From: JABEVB01 sp049965775
GTDB lineage: Bacteria > Planctomycetota > Phycisphaerae > WQYP01
Direction of reading: 5' to 3'
Length of the DNA: 40,496 nucleotides
Assembly: GCA_049965775.1 (NCBI GenBank)
Contig: JBMFVX010000007.1
Location: forward strand, 1 to 40,496
The notes under the pieces were generated by a model. That model ran no database searches and had not been told where the DNA came from. It was given only the letters and a program-made list of their open reading frames with translations. Below are positions 27,017 to 34,874 of the stretch, piece after piece. Position 1 is the stretch's first letter. Each line of letters opens with the position of its first letter. A program made the translations under genes and the position numbers.

Positions 27017-29815
27017 TCAAGCAGCATGCACCTGCACCTCGTCGCCGCTGTAGGCTACGACCTTGTCGGGCGCGGCCTCGACTTGCAGCCCGATGCCATG
27101 GCCCGGTCGCACAAACACCACGTTAATAGTCCGCTGTTTTAACATCCCGGGAAACTCGCCCTTGCGGGCGCCAATCGTCAGGCGTTTGTCGGCCTCGCTC
27201 CAGTTGAATGTAATGGTGGCGTAAACGCCTTTTTCGTAGTTGTAATTGTCATCTTCGTCTTCGTAGAGCGTAAAACTCCCGTCGGCTCCGGTATACACGC
27301 GCAGTTCAATTGGGTCTACCGGCTCGGCATTGGAATATTGCATCACCGGTCCCAGCGGAATAATCGCGCCGGCGCGAACAGCTATCGGCAAAGTATCGAG
27401 CGGAGCGTCCATGACGGCGTCGGTTCCGGCGACAAGGCTTTTGCCCGTCCAGAAGTCCCGCCACGCGCTTCCCGCCGGCATATATACCGAGCGATTCTTC
27501 GCACCGGCCTCCGTTACCGGAGCAATCATTAGCGCCGGCCCAAACATGAACTGATCCGGCACCTTTTGCGCCCGGACATCTTTTCTAAAATCCATCACCA
27601 GAGCCCGCATCATGGTGTAGCCGGCACTGGTTACCTGCCAAGCCACGCTGTAAATATAAGGCAGGAGGCGGTAGCGAAGCTTGTCGTACTTCACCAGAAT
27701 GGGCATGATATGCGGCCCAAAACGCCACATTTCCTTCGGATGATAGGTGCCATGCACGCGGAACATCGAACAGAAAGCCCCAAACTGAAACCACCGCACA
27801 AACAGTTCCTGATAGGCCGGAGTCTGTGGCGTGCCGGGTATAAAAAAACCGCCAATATCCGTATTCCAATATGGAATACCGCTCATGGCGAAGTTCAGTC
27901 CCGCGGGAATCTGCTGTTTAAAGGTAGCCCATGTGCCGGTGGTGTCGCCCGACCAAGTTACGGCACTGTTGCGTTGTTGGCCGGCAAAAGCGGATCGCGT
28001 CAAGATGAACACACGTTTGGCCGAGGTTGTCGCCCGCTGCCCCTGGTAGACAGCCATGGTATGCATCAATGGATAGGCGTTGTACACAAACTCGCCATAG
28101 CCCAAAAAAGTCTTATAGTTCGCAAACTCACCCCAGTGACCATTAAGCTCCGGCTCGGATGCGTCAAGCCACCAGCCATCAATTCCGAGCGAAAAAAGTT
28201 GCTTATTCATCAGTAGCCAGTACAATGCCCGCCCGCGCGGATTGAACGGATCGTAATAGCGCGTACCGGGCATATCAAGGAGCACGCCAGCCTGGTCCAT
28301 TTTGCGATAATTTGACGACCCTTTGGCGAACTTGGCCCATACCGAAATAATCATATGAACATGCCAACTGTGCAGCATTTTCATCATATCTTTTACATTG
28401 GGGTAGCGCGTTAGGTCAAATTCATTGGAACCCCACGGATGCGGATTCCAGTAAAACCAATCTTGAATTACGTTGTCTATCGGAATATGCATCGAGCGAT
28501 ATGTGGCTGCCACACCCAATATCTGTGCCTGTGTGTTGTAATGCTCTTTGGACTGCCAAAAACCCCACGCCCAGCGGCCAAACATCGGGGCGTGGCCCGT
28601 CAGTTCACGATAGGCGCCGATTACATCATCAAGAGCCGGCCCGGCCATCATATAGTAATCAACCGCGAAACCTACTTGACTACGCCACGATATAGAATCT
28701 GACAAATCCTTGGGTTCAGGCCATCGCCAACCAACATGAGCTTCCGCCCCGCCGCCGGCTTGAAAATACTCTATCTTGATTGGATATTTCTTTCCGGCCT
28801 CGAGATAAATCCGGCCCGTAGACTCCTTGGGGCCTTGAATCAACCAATCCTCAACGAGTTTCTTGCCATCCACCCACAGCCGAATGCCGTCATCCGATAA
28901 AGTGGTAAACAAGTACTCACCCGTAATAGGTGGCTCAATGAATCCGTTCCATTTAATAGAAAAGTTGTCTTCGCCCATGCCCTTGGCCGGACCGTTATTC
29001 CAGATGAAATCTATTTTTTTGTCGCGCCGCGTCAGTTTCAAGGTTTGAAAATTATCGCCGGCGTAATAGCGGCCCGTCAGAGCGCCGGGCTTGCCATGTT
29101 CATCAAAAATATACTTGCCCGAAAGCCAATGAGGCGATGCCGCCGCCACTGAAACATCGGTAATGGCCGGATTATCCCAGAAAATACCATAACCACGGCT
29201 TGAGAGCATCACCGGAATTGCCACATGCCGGTTCCGCTGCTCTAAATGCACGCTCGCCCCGCGATAATCCATCAGTCCTTTGGTGTGCTGTCCCAGGCCA
29301 TACACCGCTTCGTCAGCGGCGAGCACAAATCGTTGCATGACTCGATAGGTTGGCACATCTTTAAACGTAAATGGCTCAAAGTGCCTGCCGTTGGCCGCCT
29401 CGGCCGTGAGCAGCTCTCCCGCTGCATCAAAAAACTGAACCGTCCCGGCAACTTCGTCAACCTTGGCCGTGAGCGCCGCGGTTTTGATGACAATATTGCC
29501 TGCCTCATGGCTAAGCTGCCAATTCACCTTCGCCGGGGTAGCCACCACTGAAAGACTTGCAGGCTTAGGCGCTGCGCCCTTGGGAGAAAACAGAACACGA
29601 ATGATGCGATCCGAAAATACCTGCAGCCGCAACCGCCCATTGGGGTAGTCCAACATGACGCCATCCGCCTGCCGATGCACAGTCACGGCCGCGCCGGAAA
29701 AATTTTCCGACGCAAGTGAAGCACCCGCCGCAAGCGATGCCACACCGGCAGCCTTAAGAAAGTCGCGCCTGGCAATCGCAAACTGTTGTTCACTTACCGA
29801 AACATCGCTATTCAT
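27017..29815 (-). CDS. Tat-exported GH31 glycoside hydrolase with inserted PA14 domain, alpha-xylosidase-like
   Basis: The 932-residue enzyme begins with a twin-arginine signal, RRDFLKAAGVASLAAGA, so it is exported folded. The GH31 N-terminal beta domain is interrupted by a PA14 domain (about residues 250-360; FTTLSDDGIRLWVDGKKL and AHVGWRWPEP). The catalytic barrel has the nucleophile in GWWLDASEPE (near 551) and the acid/base Asp in WSGDTTGTW (near 621), then the usual C-terminal beta domains. A PA14 insert at this place is known from xyloglucan-specific alpha-xylosidases such as Cellvibrio Xyl31A, which fits release of xylose from xyloglucan fragments; alpha-glucosidase remains possible. 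The start at 29815 has GGAG six bases upstream. It stands alone, without a visible polysaccharide locus. Confidence 0.92.
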   Translation of the reverse strand: MNSDVSVSEQQFAIARRDFLKAAGVASLAAGASLASENFSGAAVTVHRQADGVMLDYPNGRLRLQVFSDRIIRVLFSPKGAAPKPASLSVVATPAKVNWQLSHEAGNIVIKTAALTAKVDEVAGTVQFFDAAGELLTAEAANGRHFEPFTFKDVPTYRVMQRFVLAADEAVYGLGQHTKGLMDYRGASVHLEQRNRHVAIPVMLSSRGYGIFWDNPAITDVSVAAASPHWLSGKYIFDEHGKPGALTGRYYAGDNFQTLKLTRRDKKIDFIWNNGPAKGMGEDNFSIKWNGFIEPPITGEYLFTTLSDDGIRLWVDGKKLVEDWLIQGPKESTGRIYLEAGKKYPIKIEYFQAGGGAEAHVGWRWPEPKDLSDSISWRSQVGFAVDYYMMAGPALDDVIGAYRELTGHAPMFGRWAWGFWQSKEHYNTQAQILGVAATYRSMHIPIDNVIQDWFYWNPHPWGSNEFDLTRYPNVKDMMKMLHSWHVHMIISVWAKFAKGSSNYRKMDQAGVLLDMPGTRYYDPFNPRGRALYWLLMNKQLFSLGIDGWWLDASEPELNGHWGEFANYKTFLGYGEFVYNAYPLMHTMAVYQGQRATTSAKRVFILTRSAFAGQQRNSAVTWSGDTTGTWATFKQQIPAGLNFAMSGIPYWNTDIGGFFIPGTPQTPAYQELFVRWFQFGAFCSMFRVHGTYHPKEMWRFGPHIMPILVKYDKLRYRLLPYIYSVAWQVTSAGYTMMRALVMDFRKDVRAQKVPDQFMFGPALMIAPVTEAGAKNRSVYMPAGSAWRDFWTGKSLVAGTDAVMDAPLDTLPIAVRAGAIIPLGPVMQYSNAEPVDPIELRVYTGADGSFTLYEDEDDNYNYEKGVYATITFNWSEADKRLTIGARKGEFPGMLKQRTINVVFVRPGHGIGLQVEAAPDKVVAYSGDEVQVHAA

Positions 29816-29863
29816 AGTCAACTCCATGATCATAACTGCACAGCGCGTTGCTGTAGCAAGCAA

Positions 29864-29891
29864 ATCATAATGTAGAACGTTAATCTGTCCA
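29864..29891 (-). promoter_or_regulatory. Sigma-70-type promoter for the GH31 gene
   Basis: On the minus strand TGGACA and TATGAT are 16 bases apart; each matches consensus at five of six positions. The transcript would start near 29857, leaving a leader of about 42 bases that carries the GGAG ribosome site. It is the best promoter candidate in the window. Confidence 0.55.
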
Positions 29892-29894
29892 CTT

Positions 29895-30395
29895 TTATTG
29901 ACGCAAAGATTGTTGCTCCGGGCGCACCGCGGACAAAATGAGTTGCCTGGAGGGCAAAATCCGACAAAACACCCCCACCATACCGCATATCTTTACCCTG
30001 CGGTACAGCGTGCCTGTATCTCGATGGCGCAGCAATACTTCGGAAGAACTGCCTATCACAACATCTGGATCAGACTCCGGCTGCCCCGGCACCTGCAATG
30101 AGGCGTTAAAATATTCAAATTTTGGCCGAGGATGCAGCGCCCGCAGTAAGGCATACTGCAGGGCAAAAATTGGATGTGGTCCGTTTAAATCAAAGCCGAT
30201 GGTGCGCGGCCTTGGCTTCAGCGACGTGATGTAAGCTGACAACTGCGATAATTCCCGGGCCGTAAAGCCGGGCCCGCGGGTAAATACCACCTCGGGCGCA
30301 ACGTTCTCAACACGGCACTTTGCCCCACCAGAGATCTTGGAAACAGCAGCATGGTCGGCACCACTGCATACTCGGCCGTCCACGCCACCGAACAA
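29895..30395 (-). pseudogene. Unrecognised ORF downstream of cyclophilin, possibly the C-terminal remnant of a larger gene
   Basis: The 166-codon frame starts at a TTG six bases after the cyclophilin stop. The central part looks like true protein: RGPGFTARELSQLSAYI, then RTIGFDLNGPHPIFALQYALL, then VPGQPESDPDVVIGSS. The first 30 residues look less natural and no ribosome site is evident, so this may be the 3' end of a gene whose 5' part has been lost, with the cyclophilin gene now next to it. I recognise no family. Alternatively it is an intact small gene translated by coupling to the cyclophilin gene. Confidence 0.42.
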
Positions 30396-30401
30396 CTGAA
30401 A

Positions 30402-30887
30402 TCAAGCCACAGCAGCTACGGTAACTTTTATTATTTTTGGTGCGGTCACCGGTGTCCCGGCTCCGGGGTTTCGCAGCGGTGTTTTGGCGATTTTGTCCAC
30501 CACCTCAATGCCGGCAGTAACTTGCCCAAAACAAGCGTATTGCCCATCGAGGTGCGGCGAGTCCTGATGCATGATAAAAAACTGCGAGCCTGCGGAATCA
30601 GGGTCGTTCGCACGCGCCATGCTTATTACGCCGCGTACATGCTTGCGATTGCTGAACTCTCCCTTGATATGGTACCCCGGGCCGCCCGTGCCGGTACCCT
30701 GCGGGCACCCGCCCTGAATCATGAATCCGGGAATGATGCGATGAAATGTCAACCCATTGTAAAAACCCTTACCAGCCAGCGTCACAAAATTCTCGACCGT
30801 CTTGGGCGCAACGTCCGGCCAAAGCTCCAATTCGATTTTTCCGTGCTCGGTTTCAATCGTGACCTGTGGTTTGGCTGTCTGGGCCAT
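30402..30887 (-). CDS. Cyclophilin-type peptidyl-prolyl cis-trans isomerase
   Basis: This is a 161-residue single-domain cyclophilin that speeds proline isomerisation in folding proteins. It has ELWPDVAPKTVENFVTLA, the catalytic Arg at residue 50 in FHRIIPGFMIQGG, GSQFFIMHQDSPHLDG with the substrate pocket, and FGQVTAGIEVVDKI. There is no signal peptide, so it acts in the cytoplasm. The Trp of cyclosporin-sensitive cyclophilins is His here (SPHLDG), as in many bacterial members. AAAGGAG lies six bases before the ATG. It is transcribed in the same direction as the UvrC-like gene 145 bases upstream, with a small GCCGA/TCGGC hairpin in the spacer. Confidence 0.95.
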   Translation of the reverse strand: MAQTAKPQVTIETEHGKIELELWPDVAPKTVENFVTLAGKGFYNGLTFHRIIPGFMIQGGCPQGTGTGGPGYHIKGEFSNRKHVRGVISMARANDPDSAGSQFFIMHQDSPHLDGQYACFGQVTAGIEVVDKIAKTPLRNPGAGTPVTAPKIIKVTVAAVA

Positions 30888-31032
30888 AACAAGCTCCTTT
30901 GCGCAATTAACAATTCAACACGCCGAAAATCGGCACTACAAAACAACGCCCCCAACTCGCCGGGGCACAATTCGGATTGTACGGCGTTCCTCTGCATACG
31001 GCCAGCGACGACATACAGTCAGGACAGCGTAA

Positions 31033-32343
31033 CTACGATGTTCGATCCGGCAAACTTTCATGGCCCGTGTCCGGTTCGCCCCCCGCACCGTCTACCTCGG
31101 GCGCAAGCGGCGAATCCGCACCCTGCGGTCCGGTGGAATCTTGATGCTTGCGCCGCTTGGTTAACCAATCCATAATGCGCTGATGCAGATCGCTGGCCCC
31201 TTCTACCTCGTCGGCAAACAGATACAACCCGGTATCGCCATGCCGCGTTAAATGGTGCGCCAGCAGCCCTGCAAGTTCCACGTCGGCCTGATCCCACTGG
31301 TCGGCAATCTTCGATTGGCGCAGCTCCGTAAGGCGCAAGGCCCACGCTTCGCACGCCTCCGGCAAACGCCGCTGCGTTACGGCTGGTGCCACATCCAGCG
31401 AGCCACCGCGAAAAAAAAATGGTTCAATCTGCCGACTGCCGCCGCCCGTTTGCAGCGCCATGCCCGCACATCGCCGCAAATCCCGCAAGCCCCTGAATCG
31501 CGGGGCGAGCAGTTCATCCGCCGCCGCCAACCGCGCTTTCATGGCTGCCGCCATGCGAAAATCGAGCCTGCCGGCAGCCTGTCGCATCTGCCTATCCCAC
31601 TCACCTCGCAAGGCCGCAAAATCTGTTTCGGAAGACCTCTCTCCGCCGCAACGACGGAACGCCCCCAATGCCTCCACAAAACGCAGCGCCGCGGCGATCT
31701 GCTTTCGATAATGCTCCATTGAAATGGTGCCATCGCACACCGCGGTGCATTTTCCCATGTCTTTATATGAACAGGGCCGTGCGCGGGGAGCTTGCTTGAG
31801 CAACTCATCATACCGGCACAAGTCAAAAATATTTTCGAGCAGTTCCACCACGCGTTGGGCGGCCGTCTGCCGCGCAAGCGGTCCAAACAACGTCGTGCCC
31901 ACGTACACATCCACCCGGTTAGCCGCCCAAAATCGCGGATAAGGCCCAACCGCATCGCATGCCACAAACCACGCCGGCTGCCAGCCCAGCATGCGTCGGT
32001 ATGCCTGCGGGTACATAAGCCGCGCGCAGCGGTAGTACCACCAGTTTGCGGCCAGCGCACTATGCACCAACCGATAGCGCACCTGCGTTGCAACCCCCGC
32101 CAGCTTGATGGCCGCATGGGCTGCCTGATCCGGCGGATGCATCTTTCGTTCCACCGCCGCTCGTAAATTCGACGTAACAGCCAGTAAGATCGGCGCATCA
32201 TCGGCCGCGAGCAGCAGGTACACAGCCGAGCCTGTGGGAAGCGGGGCCGGCTCGGCATTGCCGCCGTCATGCGGCTGCAGGCCGACACAATCAGGCAGTA
32301 ACTCGGCTAGGAAATCTTGAGAAGGCTCAAGGCACTCGCTCAT
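31033..32343 (-). CDS. UvrC-like protein without the C-terminal nuclease half, GIY-YIG degenerate
   Basis: The 436-residue protein resembles the first half of excinuclease subunit UvrC. GSAVYLLLAADDAPILLAVTSNLR (38-61) aligns with the GIY-YIG nuclease start, but GIY has become AVY and YIG has become LAV, so the first incision site looks inactive. Cysteines at 176, 191, 199 and 203 reproduce the spacing (x14, x7, x3) of the UvrC four-cysteine iron-sulfur site, in RPCSYKDMGKCTAVC. GRLDFRMAAAMKARL near 260 resembles the UVR motif that contacts UvrB. No RNase H-like or helix-hairpin-helix domain follows; the tail is a low-complexity acidic stretch. It cannot be a complete UvrC; a structural or regulatory role in repair is possible. 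The start has AGG seven bases upstream. Confidence 0.75.
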   Translation of the reverse strand: MSECLEPSQDFLAELLPDCVGLQPHDGGNAEPAPLPTGSAVYLLLAADDAPILLAVTSNLRAAVERKMHPPDQAAHAAIKLAGVATQVRYRLVHSALAANWWYYRCARLMYPQAYRRMLGWQPAWFVACDAVGPYPRFWAANRVDVYVGTTLFGPLARQTAAQRVVELLENIFDLCRYDELLKQAPRARPCSYKDMGKCTAVCDGTISMEHYRKQIAAALRFVEALGAFRRCGGERSSETDFAALRGEWDRQMRQAAGRLDFRMAAAMKARLAAADELLAPRFRGLRDLRRCAGMALQTGGGSRQIEPFFFRGGSLDVAPAVTQRRLPEACEAWALRLTELRQSKIADQWDQADVELAGLLAHHLTRHGDTGLYLFADEVEGASDLHQRIMDWLTKRRKHQDSTGPQGADSPLAPEVDGAGGEPDTGHESLPDRTS

Positions 32344-32406
32344 CGCACGGCCTCACCTCAACAGGTTGGCGGGGGCCACATCGCCGCGACATTGGCCGCC
32401 AGTCGC

Positions 32407-32880
32407 TTAAACCGGCATGCCTGTAATGATCGTTTCAAATACGAGCGTGCCGTTGTAAATACCCTGACAATTCGCCACCACCTGACGCCGATTTATGCTG
32501 GTCATTTGCGCAATGACATAAAACTTTCCCGGCGGCGACACCGCGCCGCGAAAGCGAGTTTCATCACATTTGGCAAAACCGATGAACCCCGATTCCGGCA
32601 TCTCCCGGTGCGCAACATACGCACACAGTTGCGCTGCCGCCTCCAGCATGATTACCCCCGGCATTAAAGGGCGTCCCGGGATGTGCCCGCGAACCCAAAA
32701 CTCGTGATCCGTCAGCTCTTTTACTCCGACGGCGGTCAGCGTCGCATGATCCAGATGAATAATGCCCGATAGTTGCTCCATCTCGAAACGCTGCGGATTA
32801 AATTTGCGAATTTCTTCAATTGGAATGATTATTTTGTTTAAGTCGAGCTTCGTAAGATCATATAAAAACGGCGGTGCCAT
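32407..32880 (-). CDS. fabZ: 3-hydroxyacyl-ACP dehydratase, FabZ type
   Basis: This 157-residue hot-dog-fold protein should dehydrate beta-hydroxyacyl-ACP in fatty-acid elongation. The catalytic His is at 66 in GHIPGRPLMPGV and the catalytic Glu at 80 in MLEAAAQL; the FabZ pattern is GHFPGRPxMPGV followed by E. About 35 residues precede the fold (MAPPFLYDLTKLDLNK), a prefix seen in planctomycetal FabZ-like proteins. The later IGFAKCDETRFRG is the usual FakV-like strand (here with Cys). The start at 32880 is preferred over one 20 codons earlier, since the upstream residues look non-coding. It could belong to a specialised lipid pathway rather than general FASII, so the symbol is provisional. 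UvrC-like starts 63 bases downstream. Confidence 0.87.
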   Translation of the reverse strand: MAPPFLYDLTKLDLNKIIIPIEEIRKFNPQRFEMEQLSGIIHLDHATLTAVGVKELTDHEFWVRGHIPGRPLMPGVIMLEAAAQLCAYVAHREMPESGFIGFAKCDETRFRGAVSPPGKFYVIAQMTSINRRQVVANCQGIYNGTLVFETIITGMPV

Positions 32881-33089
32881 ACGATGGACGTCCCTTTCTG
32901 CCTGATGCGCCGAGATGGCACACGGTTCGAGTCGCGCCACGAGCCACCACCAGCGTCAATGTATATCTTCTGAACACCACACCCGGCAGACTACCTTGCC
33001 CGATTTCCACAGCGAACAGACCACCCCCTATGCGCCAATCATCTGCGCACATTGGCGGCTGCTTAAGAGTATCGCAACATACCCGTGCG

Positions 33090-33269
33090 TCAAGGCGCTT
33101 GCGTGCGAAGCTCAAGAATCTTCTTGCGAAGTTCCTGGGCCGCATGGCGTACGTCCTGCATTACCTTGCGAACTCGGGTCCCGGCCATTTTGTTGCCGCC
33201 CTCGGCCTTGGCAACATCTTCCGCCGCCGATTCGATAATCCTTTTGAGATTCTCGTACTCTTGCATCAT
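33090..33269 (-). CDS. Small Hc1-like (histone H1-like) protein
   Basis: This short gene encodes 59 residues: MMQEYENLKRIIE, then DVAKAEGGNKMAGTRVRK, then a helix QDVRHAAQELRKKILELR. It closely follows the N-terminal helical domain of chlamydial Hc1, where the segment DLAKAEKGNKAAAQRVR is diagnostic. The Lys/Ala-rich DNA-binding tail of Hc1 is absent. AGGAG is eight bases before the first ATG. Related short proteins are found in Planctomycetota and Verrucomicrobiota and are assumed to be nucleoid-associated, but without the tail DNA binding is not certain. It lies between yacG and fabZ, all on the minus strand, with a weak TTGCAA/TAGTAT promoter candidate (18-base spacing) about 80 bases upstream. 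Confidence 0.82.
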   Translation of the reverse strand: MMQEYENLKRIIESAAEDVAKAEGGNKMAGTRVRKVMQDVRHAAQELRKKILELRTQAP

Positions 33270-33492
33270 ATGGCGTGCTCCTGCAAAAACCCTACATAAT
33301 TACCCGTTTCTCACCGCCCCACCGGCGGCATGCATCGCATTCCTTGAATAGCAATACTACTCTTATCGGCCTTCTGATTGCAAAAAGTACATACAAACCA
33401 ACCTCAAATTACTTATTTGCGAATATATCGCCTGGGTTTTCGGCTTAAATAACGGCGTAATTTCTGGCAGATTTTTGGCTTTTCACGCCCGT

Positions 33493-33753
33493 TCAATCAT
33501 TCCCAGTGGTCGGTGGAGTGCTGCGTCTGGGGCTGACCAAAACCGTATCGAGCGGCTCATCTGCAGATGGGTCCAGTGGCCGTGAAGATGCGTAACTCCC
33601 GTCCAGCCAGCGCCCCAAATCCACCAGCCGACAGCGCTGCGAGCAAAATGGAAAGCAGTCGCTGCCCACAAGGCCGGGGTTTTTGCGGCACACCGGGCAT
33701 AAAATGCCATTGCCGCTTTTGAGGACGTTTTCTGATGAAGAGTCAGTTGCCAT
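33493..33753 (-). CDS. yacG: YacG-like zinc-ribbon protein (DNA gyrase inhibitor family)
   Basis: This 86-residue protein has the YacG zinc site: C19 and C22 in CPVC, then C37 and C41 in FPFCSQRCRLVDLGRWLDGSY, the family signature. E. coli YacG binds GyrB and inhibits gyrase; whether this homologue does is unknown. A hydrophilic tail of about 30 residues follows the domain. The start at 33753 is chosen because the zinc site begins 18 residues in and the upstream extension of the frame is an antisense-like Arg-rich stretch. The ribosome site is weak. It follows the FmdB-like gene by 64 bases in the same direction, so both zinc ribbons may be co-transcribed with grpE. Confidence 0.88.
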   Translation of the reverse strand: MATDSSSENVLKSGNGILCPVCRKNPGLVGSDCFPFCSQRCRLVDLGRWLDGSYASSRPLDPSADEPLDTVLVSPRRSTPPTTGND

Positions 33754-33817
33754 ATCATTGCACCGAATGGTTATCAGCCGACGACATCCGATCGTCGAGC
33801 GCCAGGCGTTGGCGGCC

Positions 33818-34189
33818 TCATTTCTTCGCGCTCTTACCTGACGACTTGCCATCCGTCGCCGGTTTAGACTCCGCCGGTGGTGGCGAGGTCGCAGGTGCAC
33901 CGGTCGCTGCCGCCGACTTTTCTCCGCCGGCCGCTTTGTCTCCGCCGGCCGCGGCAGGCGCTGCACCTTGCGATGAATCTTTTTTTGCCGCCGCCTTATA
34001 CGAGTCCGAGCGGTAATCAGTCTCGTAAAATCCACTGCCCTTGAAGATCACACCGGCCCCGGCCGAAATCAGCCTCGCTAGTTTATTTTTTCCGCACTTG
34101 GGGCATTTTTTAAGAGCAGCCGCCGTAATGGACTGAAACTCCTCAAACTCATGGCCGCAGGCACCGCAACGATATTCATAAGTAGGCAT
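33818..34189 (-). CDS. FmdB-family zinc-ribbon protein
   Basis: The N-terminal 60 residues are a FmdB zinc ribbon: MPTYEYRCGACGHEFEEFQSI, with C8, C11, C29 and C32, followed by GAGVIFKGSGFYETDYR, the conserved end of the domain. The last 60 residues are low-complexity Ala/Gly/Lys/Ser (AAAGGDKAAGGEKSAAATG) and Pro-rich, ending in a basic SGKSAKK. Named after a regulator of formamidase genes, the family is widespread and its biochemical role is uncertain. Start at 34189 rather than an in-frame TTG three codons earlier, since GGAG would otherwise touch the start. It lies 85 bases after grpE. Confidence 0.9.
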   Translation of the reverse strand: MPTYEYRCGACGHEFEEFQSITAAALKKCPKCGKNKLARLISAGAGVIFKGSGFYETDYRSDSYKAAAKKDSSQGAAPAAAGGDKAAGGEKSAAATGAPATSPPPAESKPATDGKSSGKSAKK

Positions 34190-34274
34190 TTGATACAATC
34201 TCCAATGCTATGTTTTCGGCGGCGCGGCAAGCTGGTTGAGTCCGTTGATGCGCCGCCGCTCTCCCGCCGCGCGA

Positions 34275-34838
34275 TTATGCCGGCTTGGCACTGACCTTTA
34301 CCTTGGCGGGCCGCAAAATTCGGTCTCGCAGTTTATAACCGCGCTGAAACGTCTGAATAACCTGCCCCGCCGGAAGATCACTGCGATCCTCCCGAGCCAC
34401 CGCCTCATGCCGATGAGGGTCAAACGCCTGCCCCGAAGGCTCATACGACTCAATGCCTTTTCTGCCCAGAACCTTTACCAGTTCGTCGTAGGTGATTTTG
34501 ATGCCTTGCAGCAGGCTGGCCGCATCGGTTTTGGCGGGGTCTACGCTTAAGGCGCTCTCAAAGTGATCTAGTACATCCAGAAGGTCACGCGCGAAATCTC
34601 CCTCGGCCGCCTGACGCGCTTCGAGCACCTCGCGGGCGCTGCGACGCCGCAAATTTTCAAAATCGGCCTGCCAGCGAACAAGCTTTTCCCGAAGGTCATT
34701 GGCCTCGGCAATCGCTGCGGCAATATTCCCCGAACCGGCAACATCCGTCGGCTCGGCAGAATCCGGACTCTGCGATGCAGCGGTGCTCTGCTCTAACGTC
34801 TCATCGGGGCTTGAATGGTTTTGATTGTCTTTACTCAT
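34275..34838 (-). CDS. grpE: Nucleotide exchange factor GrpE
   Basis: GrpE releases ADP from DnaK. The 187-residue product has an acidic, disordered N-terminus (about 1-40), then the long coiled-coil helix with LVRWQADFENLRRRSARE, followed by FARDLLDVLDHFESAL and the C-terminal beta domain with PSGQAFDPHRHEAV and VIQTFQRGYKLRDRILRPAKVKV, all characteristic. It begins 36 bases after the dnaJ stop, on the same strand, and they should form one transcript. No dnaK lies in this window, so the Hsp70 partner is elsewhere. Confidence 0.96.
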   Translation of the reverse strand: MSKDNQNHSSPDETLEQSTAASQSPDSAEPTDVAGSGNIAAAIAEANDLREKLVRWQADFENLRRRSAREVLEARQAAEGDFARDLLDVLDHFESALSVDPAKTDAASLLQGIKITYDELVKVLGRKGIESYEPSGQAFDPHRHEAVAREDRSDLPAGQVIQTFQRGYKLRDRILRPAKVKVSAKPA

Positions 34839-34874
34839 AAACTTACCTCTCGAATCAATAAGTCCTCATGGTCA

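Noticed and set aside
30351..31175. Plus-strand frame of 274 codons opposite the cyclophilin gene
   Set aside because: Cyclophilin on minus has every family motif; the plus frame is a shadow with no recognisable segment.
32915..32945. GGTTCGAGTC resembling a tRNA T-loop
   Set aside because: The flanking bases do not form a T stem, and no acceptor or anticodon arm is found around it.
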